This document shows positions 20,644-33,118 of a stretch of 64,000 bases of DNA, piece after piece. Source of the stretch: Cytidiella melzeri. Lineage: Eukaryota; Basidiomycota; Agaricomycetes; Polyporales; Irpicaceae. Position numbers and translations under genes: made by a program. Under the pieces are notes generated by a model, which saw only the letters and a program-made list of their open reading frames with translations, had not been told where the DNA came from and searched no databases. The DNA is taken from assembly GCA_022592445.1 (NCBI GenBank), contig JABYQR010000051.1, positions 62,001 through 126,000 on the forward strand, read 5' to 3'. Every line of letters starts with the position of its first letter. The stretch's first letter is position 1.

Positions 20644-21655
20644 ATGAACGTATACGCCCTTGGTGCCTCCAGAAACATTGGCTACTACGCTACACTTAGG
20701 CTCCTAGGTACGTCCGACAGCGCGCAACTCAATATCCAAGACTTACGTCCCAACAGAGAAAGGAGCCACAGTCACATTCCTACTGCGCTCACCGTCTGTC
20801 TATGAAGGAGATGCTGCGATGCAAGCCTTCATCTCGTCCGGCCACGCACGCATCGTGCAAGGCGACGCTCTCAAACCTGCAGACGTCGCCAAAGGCTGGG
20901 AAGCAGCGTCCCACCGTGACTCAGAGCAGGGCTCTACTGCAGCGCATGTCGACCTTGTGCTCTTCACCGTAGGCAAGTGCCTCTAGATCCCCTACTCTAT
21001 CCGCTTCTTGCAACTCATCATTTCGCTCATAGGCATCGCACCCTCGGGATTCAGCCTCACAAAAGGTGCCCTCATTGACCCACCGGATCTTTGTACCCGC
21101 GCTCTCCTCAACCTCCTCCGCACCATCCCACCCTCCATCCTCACATCCGACTCACAACCAAAGATCATAGCCCTCTCGAGCATTGGAATCGGCCACGAGT
21201 CACACGAGAAACTCCCCCTACTGTACAAGCCATTCTACTCTTGGGGTCTTGCCCAGCCACACGCAGACAAGCTCGGCATGGAGCGCATCTTGACTTGGTG
21301 TGCCGGACAACCGTGGACAGATGGTGACCTTCCGACGAGTGTGCTCGAAGAGGGGTGGCGCACGAGTGCACCTGAAGGGTATCCTGCTTTGCCCGCAGAA
21401 GGGGCGTTGAAGAGCGTGGTTATCGTCCGGGCGGCGCTCCTTACGAGTGGGGTATGCATGGCAGACGAGCAGAAGAACAAGGCAGGCAAGGGTGCTAAGG
21501 AGAAGCCCGCGTATAAAGTCTACTGTGATGGGAAGGAAATGAAGGGAAAGCACGGCTACACTATCTCTAGGCAGGACGTAGCTCATTGCATTGTCGAGAA
21601 CATAGTACCGAATTGGTCTCAGTGGGAGGGTAAGCGAGTGGCTATCGCTTACTAG
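20644..21655 (+). CDS. NAD(P)-binding Rossmann-fold protein (NmrA/atypical SDR-like)
   Basis: Likely a dinucleotide-binding oxidoreductase or sensor of the NmrA/SDR-a group. The N-terminus MNVYALGASRNIGYYATLRLL is a beta-alpha-beta start with GASRNIG in place of the common GxxGxxG. It is followed by EKGATVTFLLRSP and a Gly-Asp at the next strand (IVQGDALKPADV). The downstream part has IIALSSIGIGHES, as in strand 5 of SDRs. The C-terminal quarter is lysine-rich (KNKAGKGAKEKPAYK) and substrate is unknown. Three exons: the second intron (20973-21032) starts GCAAGT and ends CATAG, a GC-AG intron that joins FTVG to IAPSG. No GT donor keeps the frame. Stop TAG at 21653-21655. Confidence 0.8.
20973..21032 (+). 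other. Candidate GC-AG intron in NAD(P)-binding gene
   Basis: Donor TAG|GCAAGT matches the known strong consensus of GC-AG introns (AG|GCAAGT). The acceptor is TCATAG and length 60 nt. The join reads F-T-V-G-I-A-P in frame. Confidence 0.75.
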
Positions 21656-21932
21656 AACCGTCGTTTCATGCTCCTGTTTAGACGTTGTTTCTTCATGGAT
21701 TTGTAATTTAATTTGTACTAGCATAATCATGTCCGAGTCGAGCTAATGACATACGATCACAGTCCACTGCAGTAGGCGGTTTATCAGATAATTGATTATC
21801 GCATGCCTGAGACACATGTAAGTTGCTTCCCAACTGCCACGCACTGCGGCAGTACATCGTACTGGTACACAACTTCTCGACTCTGCTTGCACTCGACGCA
21901 GTCACAGTCGCTCATAAACTTGAACAGACAAA

Positions 21933-22577
21933 ATGCCCGCAAAGAAATCAGGAGCCAAAGGTGGTGGTGCCAAAGCCGACGCTACATCCACCGACAAAAC
22001 AAAGGTCTCTCAGGCTCTCTTGTGCTCTCACATCCTTCGGTCGTTCAACTCACACTCAGCACAGGGTGGCTTGAAAGCCGCAACCGCAGTCAACGTCCGT
22101 CATATCTTGTGCGAAAAACATTCCAAGGCCACAGAAGCATTGCAGAAGATCCAGGTCAGTCTCAACTTCTTCTGTAAACGTGGTATGTTTTTGTTTCTAC
22201 CGCATACAAAACCGTTCGTACTCTACACAGGAGGGTCAGCGATTTGACAAAGTCGCACAGGAATACTCTGAGGACAAAGCGAAAGGTATTTGACTCGACT
22301 TCAAGCTTGATGAGGACTTTGTTCCCTCTGACAATCGTTCGCCCACTGGCAGCCGGTGGAAGCCTTGGGTGGATGGTTCGAGGCTCGATGGTGGTACGGC
22401 TACGGTGCCCCGCTGCTTTTCAGCTGTCACGACACGCTCATTGTGCGATTCATTTAGGGACCATTCCAAGACGCCGCCTTTGCTCTACAACCTTCATCCG
22501 TCGACAAACCTGTTCTTTCGCCACTCGTGAAGACAAACTTTGGCTACCACATCATCATGGTAGAAGGCCGCCGTTGA
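21933..22577 (+). CDS. Parvulin-type peptidyl-prolyl isomerase (PIN4/Par14-like)
   Basis: Small parvulin that catalyses cis-trans isomerisation of X-Pro bonds; Par14 relatives act in ribosome biogenesis and chromatin. The start [17 protein letters not shown] is the basic, glycine-rich head typical of Par14. After an intron the fold begins with [21 protein letters not shown]. It continues [14 protein letters not shown], then [13 protein letters not shown], then [11 protein letters not shown]. It ends [14 protein letters not shown] with TGA at 22575-22577. Four short introns are needed and all joins hold the frame. No WW domain precedes the catalytic part, which excludes Pin1/Ess1. Length ~130 residues as expected. 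Confidence 0.88.
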
Positions 22578-22779
22578 CTTGAAATCGCGCCAGAAGTAAC
22601 ACTTAGCACAAATCGGAAGCTTCTGTATCAACTGTAACTGACGATATCCCCACCACACATGTGAACGAACCAGCTGCACGACAACAACCTTCTGGTGATA
22701 ATAGAAAATAGATATGAGCACTGCAAACAGAATGTCCACGCAGCCAAATTTCCCAAGTTGGAAATAGATACCGCAAACG

Positions 22780-25700
22780 CTAATGTTGCTTGGCCAGCCT
22801 CGTCCGATGTTCAAGATACGCGACGAGGTCATCAGTTGTCCCGAGCGGTGCAAGCGACCACGTTTGGGGAGGTGGGACAAAATTGGGAGTAGCATCAAAC
22901 GCCATGCTTGCGTTGCCGGACTGTGAGCCCGCAGGATCTCGACCATCAACTGCGTTCGGTCGACTTAGTGTTTCGTCAGACCGTGTCGGTGTGGCGGTCG
23001 GATACGGTAGTTCGGAGTTGTTAAGCGAATATTCAGAGAATGTCGAGGGTATTGTGAACGGTGACGGATTGGTGATCGGATCTCCTGAGCTTGACGTCGA
23101 TATGCTGCCAAGATGGGACATGGCGGTATTGGCAGCATATTGCGTTGGGTGAGGGAAGGATGGGAGATTGGCAGTATCGCGAGGTAAAAAGGTTGCATAC
23201 GAGCGGGAAGCACCATACGGAGTATGAATCTGGTCCAATGGCAGCTGATTGCTTGACACCGGGGCTGATTTCGAACTAACTGGATGGCTATGGTGACTAT
23301 GAAGGTCGTCAGCTCGAGGTCGTCGATACCTGATAACAATACATACCCGTACGGCTCATAAGAAGAGCTGGACGGCGGCATCCACATATTCGCATCCGAT
23401 AACGCAGGATCCATCGCGACACTAGAGTGTCGTAGCTCTGCGCCACGAGCCTGACAAAACTGGAAGATCTGGGTGGCACTCTATTCCGCGTCAAAAAATA
23501 ACAGCACACCGCAGCAGTACAGAGATGCCTCACCTTATTGGGCATCAATGCCGCAATCCGCTCGTAATCTTCTTTGTATTTCGATAGCAGATGGCCCAGA
23601 AGAGCTGGTATGTACTTAATGAGAAAGTTCAGCGTACAGAACGGGAGAATTACTTATGTCCGAGTTTGACCACGCTACATGATCTAGATGTGTCCCACGA
23701 GCAAACATCGACTCAGTGTAATCATTCAAGAGCGTATTCGCAAACGGGGAATTGTCTTCCATTATAGTCGGTGTGGACAAAGGTGTGTTGGACGGCAACC
23801 TAGGTTTGCGTGTTCGTTTGCCGCGCTTTGCGGGCTTTGTGCCAGTGTCCTAGACAAGGAGGCATTTATGGCTCATATAGGTAATTAAAAATAAGAGGCA
23901 CAGACCTCCTCGTCGTTGTTGACTTCGTCCTCGTCTTGGCCCGAAGCACGAGCCGTAATGCGTCCACGACGCTTTCGAGGCTCCAATTCTGGCTCAGGTG
24001 TCGGAGTAGCAGTTGGGGTGTGCTCGAATTGAAGGGTACTACGGCGAGGCGGTCTCTTGGGCTCTTGAACAGGCAATAAAGCTGTCCTCTTTCGTTGAGG
24101 AGGTGTAGCGGTCTCGTCGTCCTTTTGCCGAATGTCGGCAAGCAAAGCATTACTCTTCTGTTTCCTGCCACCCCGCTTTCTCTTGACAATCCGACTCGCC
24201 ACGACTTTGCGAAAGTCGATGTGCTTGTTCTTATGGAGATAGTAGAACGTGACACATTGCGCTGCAGTTTTGTGAGGTAAGGAATCTGCAATGATGCCGA
24301 ACTGCTTTGGGGTCTGGGCAAACTTCTCCACGAAAATGGATACCTCTTCCTCTGTCCAATCATCGGTACCAGTGCGAGGTGCGTAGTACTCGGCGGGATT
24401 GTAAACTTCGTTATTCGTGTCATCAAACGCGTATTCCACATCCCCAACTTCGACAGAAATCATGTCAGGAATCATCGCCGCATTACGTGCTCCAAGATGG
24501 TTCGCATCCGTCAACTCTTCGTTTCCAAGGCTAGCAATGATCTGCTCCATTTCTAGGTCAGATCGTACGGCGTCACCCATAGTCGCCATAGAGCGCCGCG
24601 TGGTCCGCCCTGCAGTGGCAGCTGCTTCTTGAAGTGCGAGGTTTTTAGCGACTTCATCGAGCTTAGCGCAGTGGGCGATCCATTGCTCATGCAATGCCAA
24701 GTATTCCGTTCGCAGCCGATGCACCTTCTCGCTCAGGTCCCATTGTCTCTTTGCGAATCGTACTTCCAGAGAGGACTTCGTCGACTCGAACGCATTCGTA
24801 CGAGTGCGAAATTTCGCTCCGCTGCTGACTTCTCGAACCAGTGCCATAGGTGTAGTAGCTGAAGGTAATACGGGCTCTACCTTCGACAAGTTGGCCATAA
24901 GTATCGGGTTGACGCGTTCTTCCTGCGTTTGGACCTGTTGCTGAAGTCTAACCATCACAATTACTCTCAAAGCTTCGTAAATAGGCATAGACGGGATGTC
25001 AGGTGGTGTATGCTCTAGCGCTGTCGGAGAAGAAGGGGGGTCTCCTAAGTCAATCAAAGATTCGCCGGTTGGAGTGATTGGAATAGAGGGCGTCGGTTGG
25101 GCACCTTTGGACACCGTTGACTGTAGGGCAAGAGGAACATCGGGTTCTGGCGATACTTGTGTAGGCGTTGTAGGGGAAACAGGCCTAGATGCGTTGTGTG
25201 TGTAAAGTTTAATCGGCGTGGAGACTTGCATATTCTCTGTTACATTCCCGCGCTCTGGCTCGAGCAGGCGAGCGACGGCATTCTCGTCGATGTCTTGGGG
25301 CGAAGCCGTGTTAGCAGACAGGGCAGGGAGAATAGACGTGGACGAAGAATCAGGCCAGTCTGCAAAGCGGTGTCAACAATGCGTACGAGAATACAAGACA
25401 TACGAACCATATTTGACAATCCTCTCCAGGTCCGGCGTTTGTGTTGCAGAAGAAGGGGATGGTCGCCTTGTAAACTCGAGACTAGGAGTTATATGGTCAG
25501 GCCTGGTGCTGGAAGAGGGTAGTTGCGTGTGATTCGCAGCAGTTTCGAAGTTCAATTTCTGCGTTGGGGGTACGCTAAGATGCTCGTCGGCTTTGCCAGT
25601 AGCAGAGTATTTACTTGATCGAACAGGTGAATGGACGTGTCCCCGAGAAGATCCAGAAGATGACCTGGAACGTGATCTGGCACGTTGCGGAGATGCATGC

Positions 25701-26854
25701 GACTTGGATGGTCGTGAGCGAGATGTGTCAAACGCGGGAATGAGACTTTTGGGAGGCGAATTCCACTTCGTTACTGGCCCCAGAGCACCGAAGCGAGAAC
25801 GTTCCTGCGTTATGCTGCGATCTCTGTACATGGCAGGCGCATGCTCATCATTATGCAACGAGTCGGTTTTAATGGTTCGTTCGCGTTTTGATGTAAAGTT
25901 CTTGCTGTATTCAGTGCGAGGCGAAGAGAAGCGAGGTTCCCAGTGTGCTACTCGCTGAAACTCCCGAGCATGAGCCTCTGTAGTATCACCATACTGATCT
26001 GGCAAAGGGTAAGCTGGAGGGACCCACGGAGGAGAGTTATTGTGTTCGGGTCGATAATTATCGGTACGAGGTCCGTACAGATGTGGCTCTCGTGCGTCAG
26101 ATCCATGAGGAAGATTCTTGAACTTGGTCTGTTGCAGATAAACTGGATGCGAATAATGTTCCCGTGTAGGCGGGCCTCTTGCAGGCGAACGTTCTGTGTC
26201 CCTCATTTTTGCATCAGGCGGGCGAGTGTCACGAGGCCATATCCTAAAGATACGACAATCAATGTCCGTCAGATAAATGAAAACAGAGCTGTAACTCACC
26301 TCTCATGGTTGTCAGAAGATATTCCATGGGTTTGTTTCCAATTCTGAGAGGGCTCGAGCATAGGCTGAGCTAACATGTCCCGTCTCTGCGGTGAAGGAGG
26401 CTTTCTTCCCCAGGTGATGCTGCTGAATCCCTGGCTAGTTGCTGTGTCTTGCCAAGACGGCCCTCGCCATGCCAGCCTGCCCCATTCATTTTCTTCCGCA
26501 GGTGTAGGATAAGAATAGCGGTTGGGTAAGAGTATTGCCTCCGACGCATAACGCTCTTGACGATATGGACCTGGTCTGTGAGGATGCTCATGATAGTACT
26601 GCTGCGAAGTGCGGATAGGAGGTAGAAATCGGCTTGAGTGGCCTGAAGGACCCGCATGAGCGGGAGAAGGTGTTCGTCTAGGATCGCGTTCAAATGTTTG
26701 CGGTGGGAGACGTTCTGGTGTGTAGGGATTGAACTACGTCCATGTAGTGAGTGCCAGAAATTTGAGACACTTGATGATCAGGAGATTTGTGGTAGCATAC
26801 CTCAAAATTTATCTGCCCGCCACCAAACCGTCTCGCGTCATTCTGCCCAGGCAT
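22780..26854 (-). CDS. SANT/Myb-domain transcriptional corepressor (SNT1/NCoR-like)
   Basis: Probably a scaffold of a Set3C/NCoR-type histone deacetylase complex. The N-terminal ~450 residues (start MPGQNDARRFGGGQINFE) are proline-, arginine- and serine-rich and disordered, with RARSRSRSSSGSSRG. A helical segment follows (LRVIVMVRLQQQVQTQEERV and FAKRQWDLSEKVHRLRTEYL). Then comes a single clear SANT domain: DDWTEEEVSIFVEKFAQTP...FGIIADSLPHKTAAQCVTFYY, followed by HKNKHIDFRK. Basic AT-hook-like patches KRKRGGRKQK and RKRRGRITAR come after it. The last exons are Ser/Thr/Pro-rich and stop at 22780. The gene has about six introns. The SANT pattern and lysine-rich follow-on are characteristic of SNT1/NCoR/RERE; which complex it joins is inference. 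Confidence 0.8.
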
Positions 26855-27409
26855 TGAGGCTCCTGAGGCTTTGTTAATGGACGATGTAGAATATGGTAGA
26901 AGTTGAGCATTAGATATGCACTAGGGAGTACATCAGTAAGCTGTCGAACCGCGGCTTGAGGATACTAGCTAAGGATATCGTTGAAGTGAGTGTACAATTG
27001 TAGGGGTGAGCGGCGTAGTCAAGCCCAAATGTGGCTGAAAGTGGCGGGGAGCGCCCATATTTCGTGTTGCGCAATATCCCCGACACTCCGACAGTGTTGT
27101 GCCGAAACGGCACAGTGCTGAGCAAACTGCGAAGGGTATGCAAACGCGGTGGCTTTGTTCATGTCAGCAGCTAGACAGTATTATGGATACAAATGTACAG
27201 TTCCACACCGACACAGACACTCGTATCCGTACTTGGGGCCCGCTTATAGCTAAAAATACAGCTAGAGCAAGCTTTGCGTAATGATACATCCCGACGTCCT
27301 CTTCATCCTACACCGCGGGGACCCAAGTCGATGCCCGTCAGCAAGAGCAGTTTGAACCTCGTGGCCTTGCCTCTAAGTTCAAAAACAAAAACGACCATGG
27401 CGGAGACTT
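26855..27409. other. Intergenic between SNT1-like and RLI1
   Basis: About 555 bp with no supported gene. It contains the promoter of the SNT1-like gene and the 3' flank of RLI1. Confidence 0.4.
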
Positions 27410-29667
27410 TCATGCCGATTCTTCTAGGAAAAAGTAGTTCCCGGAAGCTACATAGCTATCAGTAAACAGAGTAGAATACAGACCAAAAAGGTGCATACCC
27501 TTCTGTTCACGATCCTTGATGCTGTTGCGCTTGTTGACGCGAGGGCGGTAGTTGGTTGGGTCACGACGGAAAGTGATCTCAAGGGATGCCAAGAACTTGT
27601 TCATTCCTGTCAAGAGCGACTGCGGCGGAGTGGCGGTAGCAGCAATGGCGGGCTGACCCTCGAAGACGATAACGCGATCTGCGAGGTAGGTGGCCATAAT
27701 GAAATCGTGCTCGATGACGAAGGCGGTCTTCTTTGCGTGGAGAATGAATCTGATCCAAAATGTCAAGGTGTGCAGATACAGAACCGACAAGAAAGGCTTA
27801 CCGCTTGATGACCTTGCTGGCAATGATACGTTGTTCGGAGTCAAGGAAACTATGTCATGCCCGTCAGGACTGCAGAACAGAACGGGCGTACAATTAACGT
27901 ACGAGGACGGTTCATCAAGCAGGTACACGGCAACATTAGGCTTCCCGAGTGCGAGCACTATAGCGACACGTTGCAACTCTCCTCCGGACAGAGTCTTGAC
28001 CTCCTGATCGATGATGTTCTCCAAATTCATTGGTTTCACAACGTCCGTTTGGAATTGTGGGTGCATGAATGCAGCCTTGATCTGCTTCAATAGTAGCATG
28101 CGAACGGTACCCGGGAACTTTGGCGAGATCGTTTGTGGTTTTAAGGACACAGACAGAGTCTGCTTATCTGTCTCCTTGTCGGGAGTGTCGCCAGCCAGAA
28201 GGCGCACGAACGTCGTTTTCCCTGTACCATTCTCGCCTAACATGACAATAATCTCAGAGTCGGTGAAGCTGCCCCCCTCAACGGTAAGCTTGAAGCCGCC
28301 GAGCGTCTTCGTCATGGCCGGGTAGGAGTAGTGGCGGGTCTTGTCAACAAGGAGCTCCTCCGCAGTTTCCATCATCTTAAAGGACAATGATTCCTCACGG
28401 AAGCGTAAGTTCTCCGTGGGTATGAAGCCATCCAAGAAGATGTTGATACCTGTGAGACACAATACTCTCAACTACTATATTGGCAAGGGACAGAGTAGAA
28501 CTGACCTTCGCGAACAGAATAAGGCATAGTGACAACGCCATACATCGATGGCTTTCCGTATAGGCAGCAGATGAAGTCGGAGAGATAATCAAGGACGGAG
28601 AGATCGTGCTCCACGGCGATAACATAATTGTTCGAAGTTAGAAGTCCACGAATGACCTCGGCAGCGACCAAGCGTTGTCGGATATCTAAGTAACTTGATG
28701 GCTCATCGAACATGTAGCTAATACAAAGCTCAGTCACGTAGTAAGAGGATTCAGATATAGACTACTCACACGTCTGCCCTTTGAACGCAAGTCATAGCAA
28801 TCGCAAAACGCTGCAATTCACCTCCAGACAGCTGAGTCACTTCACGAGTGAGAACCTTGTTCAACTCCAATTCGTCGCAGAGCTTCTGCTTGTTGTCCAG
28901 CTCGAGCTTCGAGTCGAGCATCGCAGAGACAGTCATGCTCCCTTTGATCGCGCGAGGAATGTGGTCAACATATTGAGGCTTGATGAGGGCTTTGAGGTTA
29001 TCTTCAAGAACTTTCGTAAAGTAGTTCTGCAACTCCGAGCCACGGAAGTACTTCAAGATTTCCTGCCAATCCGGAGGATCATCGTAACGGCCGAGATTAG
29101 GCTTCAACTTGCCAGCAAGAATCTTGAGTGCAGTGCTCTTTCCGATACCGTTCGTGCCGACAAGCCCAAGAACCTGACCTGGGCGCGGCGTAGGCAGACG
29201 GTGGAGCTTGAATGCATTGGCGGTATAACGATGTGTAACCTGGGAATCCAGATTGGTGGGCAAGTTAATAATAGAAATAGCTTCGAAGGGACATCTGTAG
29301 GTACAAGGTAGAATAAGGAGGTCTTGGAGTTACCATCTGAATAAATAGCATGGTTTCGCAGACGCACTTTTTGACACAAATACCGCAACCAATGCAAAGG
29401 AACTCTGAGATAAACGAGATCTTGTCCGAGGGCTTCACTTCAATGCACAGCTTGCCTGGCAGCACGTCAAGTCGGTGTACCTTGAACAATCCATTTTTGT
29501 CACGTACCCATCTTCACCACCGGACAGGACTGCAGGCCATAGAGGGTCAGAGAGATTGCCATCGTCGATTAGATCGCAGCCCACACCTTTTTGCATTCTT
29601 GCGCACACCGCTTTGGCTTGCAACGGTTGGCGTCGACAATGGCGATACGAGTGATTTTGTCGGCCAT
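27410..29667 (-). CDS. RLI1: ABC-type ribosome recycling factor RLI1/ABCE1
   Basis: Essential Fe-S ATPase that splits ribosomes after termination. The start [21 protein letters not shown] is nearly invariant across eukaryotes. Eight cluster cysteines are seen in [15 protein letters not shown] and [11 protein letters not shown]. Nucleotide-binding domain 1 has [30 protein letters not shown] and [10 protein letters not shown]. Domain 2 has [30 protein letters not shown] and LLDEPSS. The end is NYFFLEESA. Four or more introns interrupt it. A 22-nt exon (29508-29529) encodes SCPVVKMG inside the Fe-S motif. An alternative upstream frame start was rejected because MADKITR is the conserved N-terminus. 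Divergent from the PCMT gene across a 359-bp promoter region. Confidence 0.96.
29508..29529 (-). other. 22-nt exon in RLI1 Fe-S motif
   Basis: Flanked by a CTGCAG acceptor and GTACGT donor on the minus strand. It encodes SCPVVKM plus one base and joins CKK to GKLCIEVKP. Confidence 0.85.
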
Positions 29668-30026
29668 GACGAGGACGTTGTCGTGAGTGAAGGAGCGGTG
29701 GTCGGTCTCAAAGTCGCCAAAATATTTCGCTACAGCCACGTGGCCGTAGTCCACACCCGTCAGATCGCCCACATTTGGTGAGTTGCGCTTTTACTCCGAC
29801 CACCACGAGCCACAATCAATAGCCAGCAATCCTGGGTCTTGCAAACGGTTCCTCTTTCGAAGCCAAAAGTTGATCGTGCAACCTATAAGCTGTGAGTATA
29901 TATGTCGCGTATCGGTGTCAGTCATCAGCAGGACGTTAAGTTAGAGTGAAGCACTTGTGAGTGCTATAGAAGAGACATTCTCATACTTCTTTTAACCTAA
30001 TCATCTTGCTCTCACCTACGAACAGC
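29668..30026. other. Divergent promoter, RLI1 / isoaspartate methyltransferase
   Basis: A 359-bp region between two oppositely oriented housekeeping genes. No TATA box is evident, as often in constitutive bidirectional promoters. Confidence 0.45.
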
Positions 30027-31013
30027 ATGGCCTGGAGGTGTACTGGTGCAACGAACGCAGAGCTCATCGCGAATTTGGCAAAGAACGGGATATACCACTC
30101 TGAGCGAGTTGCGAATGTAGGTTCGCTAGAAACCCAAGTGTTGCACTCAACTTTATCAATAATATGCCCTTGTTAGGCTATGAGTCGAGTTGATCGTGCT
30201 CATTACGTCGTCAACAAAGCGAATGCGTACGAGGACTCTCCTCAGTGAGCTCAGCCTTCTCCAACTCCTCTGTGACAGTTTCTCTGACAAGATAGCAGAC
30301 ACATTGGGCATGATGCCACAATTTCTGCACCTCATATGGTATGTAGCAGCATTCCGTACCTGAAATTGGCTTTGATAATGCTACACAGCACGCATACGCC
30401 TCAGAGCATCTCCTTCCATATCTCAAGCCTGGCGCCAAGGTCCTCGATGTAGGCTCTGGCTCAGGGTATCTCGCTGCAGTCCTTTATCACCTCGTAACAA
30501 GTCCATCTGGGACGAAAGGCAAAGTTATCGGCATTGATCATATTCCCGAACTGGTGGACTTTTCGACTGACAACCTGAAGAGAGATGGCCTCGGGAAGGC
30601 GATGGAGGAGTCAAATCTCGTCATGATCGCTGGGGATGGTCGGAAGGGTTATCCGCGGGAAGGTGCAGCAGGATCGCTTTATCACATGAATATTTTGCTC
30701 AACTGTTTACATCGCAGCTCCGTACGACGCTATTCATGTCGGCGCAGCAGCTCCCACTCTCCCAGAAGCGCTCGTACAACAGCTTGCTAGTCCTGGGCGA
30801 ATGTTCATCCCGGTCGGAACGTCAAGGCAAGTCATCATCCAGGTTGACAAGGACGAGCAGGGTAATGTGACGCAGAAGGAGCTGATGGGTGTAATGGTGC
30901 GCACAATTAAAGCGGAGTACATTTCAACACCCTGACAGCGAGACTTACAGTATGTACCGCTCACAGACCGAAAGCAGGTCAGAATTATAGCTCCGAGTTG
31001 TCTCCTCGCATAG
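30027..31013 (+). CDS. Protein-L-isoaspartate O-methyltransferase (PCMT)
   Basis: SAM-dependent repair enzyme that methylates isoaspartyl residues in aged proteins; cytosolic. The start [18 protein letters not shown] and [15 protein letters not shown] are typical. The conserved block [20 protein letters not shown] is assembled across two introns (GTGAGC...AGCAG; GTATGT...CACAG). SAM motif I is [28 protein letters not shown] and [13 protein letters not shown] follow, then PGRMFIPVG. The last exon begins YVPLTDRKQ, as in the family, and stops TAG at 31011-31013. An alternative intron after RKQ could shorten the tail. Divergent from RLI1. Confidence 0.92.
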
Positions 31014-31396
31014 CCTCACATATAAACAGTGAACCACAGGACGCACAGAGACCAAACTTGTAGGAGAGGAGACAAGTTGTACGACTAACGTTGGAAGAGA
31101 GCTCCATATACACGTAATTGCGTCTGTCTAGCCTGCGCCACTCAACCAACGAGCACTAATCGCTAATCTCGAAGTTCACTGAACAATACGGGCACAGGTC
31201 TTACACTTGTTCAATGACCAGACTGTCAGCCGTATTTGCGGTTCAGCCAGATACAACCAGGTGCGGTTGACAGCCGATGGCTGACATGTTAGCTGACTAG
31301 CTATAACTCGCGACTCGCTTTCTCACAAATCGAGTTCTCGCATCTTTCTTCTCTACATCCATTCACTCCCTCTTTTTTCCTTCGCTTTCACTCACG
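31014..31396. other. Intergenic, promoter of aspartic peptidase 2
   Basis: 383 bp without a gene. A CT-rich tract (31320-31385) lies directly upstream of the peptidase ATG, a common fungal core-promoter feature. Confidence 0.45.
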
Positions 31397-32825
31397 ATGT
31401 TGACCATCGCAGTTGTCTTCTTTGCTGTGCAAATGGCTGTTCTCTCCACACCTGTTGCTCAGGAGCATGGCAGGATCGATATTCCCTTGACGAGGCGCAG
31501 CGCGCTCGCTGCAGACGTGATAGACCCTGCGGTCCTGCAGAACGCTGTGACGTCGGCCATCTAGTAAGTATTGCGTCTGCTTGGCCATGTCGTTCGTTGA
31601 CTAGCCGTTGCTCATCGATAACACGCGCAGTAAATACGCAAATGGACTCGCTGCTTACAAGTCAAACACCGGGCAAGAGCATCCTCTGGCCAAAGGGTTC
31701 GACTTCCCAGCGGTACTCGGCATATCCGGTCGCTCTCAAGGCTCAGAGCCGCTTCAAGACGACGACGGCACTCTTTGGCAGGGCGCTATCAGTGTTGGTA
31801 CGCCGGCCAAGACGTACACGGTCCAGCTTGATACAGGAAGCAGCGATCTATTCCTCCCTGGGCCCAAATGTCAGACGAACTGTGGTGGACACAACATCTA
31901 CGACCCGTCGTTGAGCTCCACTTCAGTCGACCGTCACCACAACTTCGATCTCGCGTACGGAGGAGGTGATACCGTCGAGGGAGAGCAATACTTCGACACC
32001 GTGACTATTGCTGGGCTGACCGTAAGTCTCAATTCGCTGTGCTGCCTTGCCATTCAGCTCAAATCCGCTCGCAGGCGACAAGTCAGACTCTCGGTGCGGC
32101 GACTCAATACTCAGAGGGCTTCTCTGCGGCATATTTCCCACCGGATGGTCTTTTGGGTATGGGCTACCAATCGATATCCGACTACAACGCTCCTCCCGTG
32201 TTTCAAACTCTTTTTGCTCAAAAGCAGGTCTCAGAGCCGATTTTCGCCTTCAAGCTGTCGACATCCGACTCAACGCTGACTTTGGGAGGCGTAGACAGCA
32301 GCAAGTACACTGGATCGTTCGCATACGCCCCTGTCACTACTCAGGTAAGGCTTGCACAGCACTCAGCACAAGAATCACAATGGAGGCTGACGGGGTTTGT
32401 TTCAGGGCTACTGGCAAGTCAACCTCGACAGCATTTCGGTGAACGGAAAGTCCGCGGTCGGCACGGTGCAGTCTATCATCGACACTGGAACCACACTCAT
32501 CATCGGCGACGCTAAGCATGTTCAGCAGTTGTATGCTCAGATTCAGGGAAGCAAACCCGCTTCGAAATCTATCGGACAAGGTTACTACACTTTCCCCTGC
32601 TCTTCTACACCCAACGTCAGCTTCACGTTCGGAGGAAAAGCGTTCAACATCGCACCAAACCTCTTCAACCTTGGGCGCGTCAGCAAAGGCTCCAGTCTTT
32701 GCGTCGGTGGGGTCGTCGCCTCTTCATCGTTCGACTTCTGGATCGTAGGCGACGTGTTCTTGCAGAACGTCTACACCTCGTACGATTTGGGTCAGAATAG
32801 GGTTGGATTTGCGACGTTAAAGTAG
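31397..32825 (+). CDS. Secreted A1-family aspartic peptidase (2)
   Basis: Pepsin-like acid protease. The signal peptide is MLTIAVVFFAVQMAVLS. A short propeptide (ITLTRRS-like basic site at DIPLTRRSA) precedes the mature enzyme. Catalytic motifs are LDTGSSDLFLPG and IDTGTTLIIG, both canonical, and the flap is AYGGGDTVEGE. A disulfide-type CQTNC lies after the first Asp. The C-terminus FDFWIVGDVFLQNVY with YDLGQNRVGFATLK is classical. Four exons: breaks near 31563-31630, 32022-32074 and 32345-32405, all GT-AG, with all joins in frame. It lacks the alanine/glycine spacer of peptidase 1 and is clearly a different branch, so it is not a recent duplicate of it. Stop TAG at 32823-32825. Confidence 0.94.
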
Positions 32826-33118
32826 TCATGTCTAATATTATGAGGTGCTGAGATATGATTCTGAGCATGAGATGGAAGTGTGCCATGAACGACAACTTCA
32901 ATGCTGAGCAACGTTTGGCGCCTGTAGGCGCATCAAAGCTGACTGGCGTCTACGCCGATTTACTGCCAGTCATCCGTGAATAACCTCCCGACCAACATGT
33001 TCACATACTACTACTAGTGAAATCAAGTCGAAGAATCACCGGTCACTCAGAGGACCCTAGCATCGTCTAGCTACATTCCCTACCAACCGTAGGTGTGCAT
33101 CTACCAACACGACTCAGC

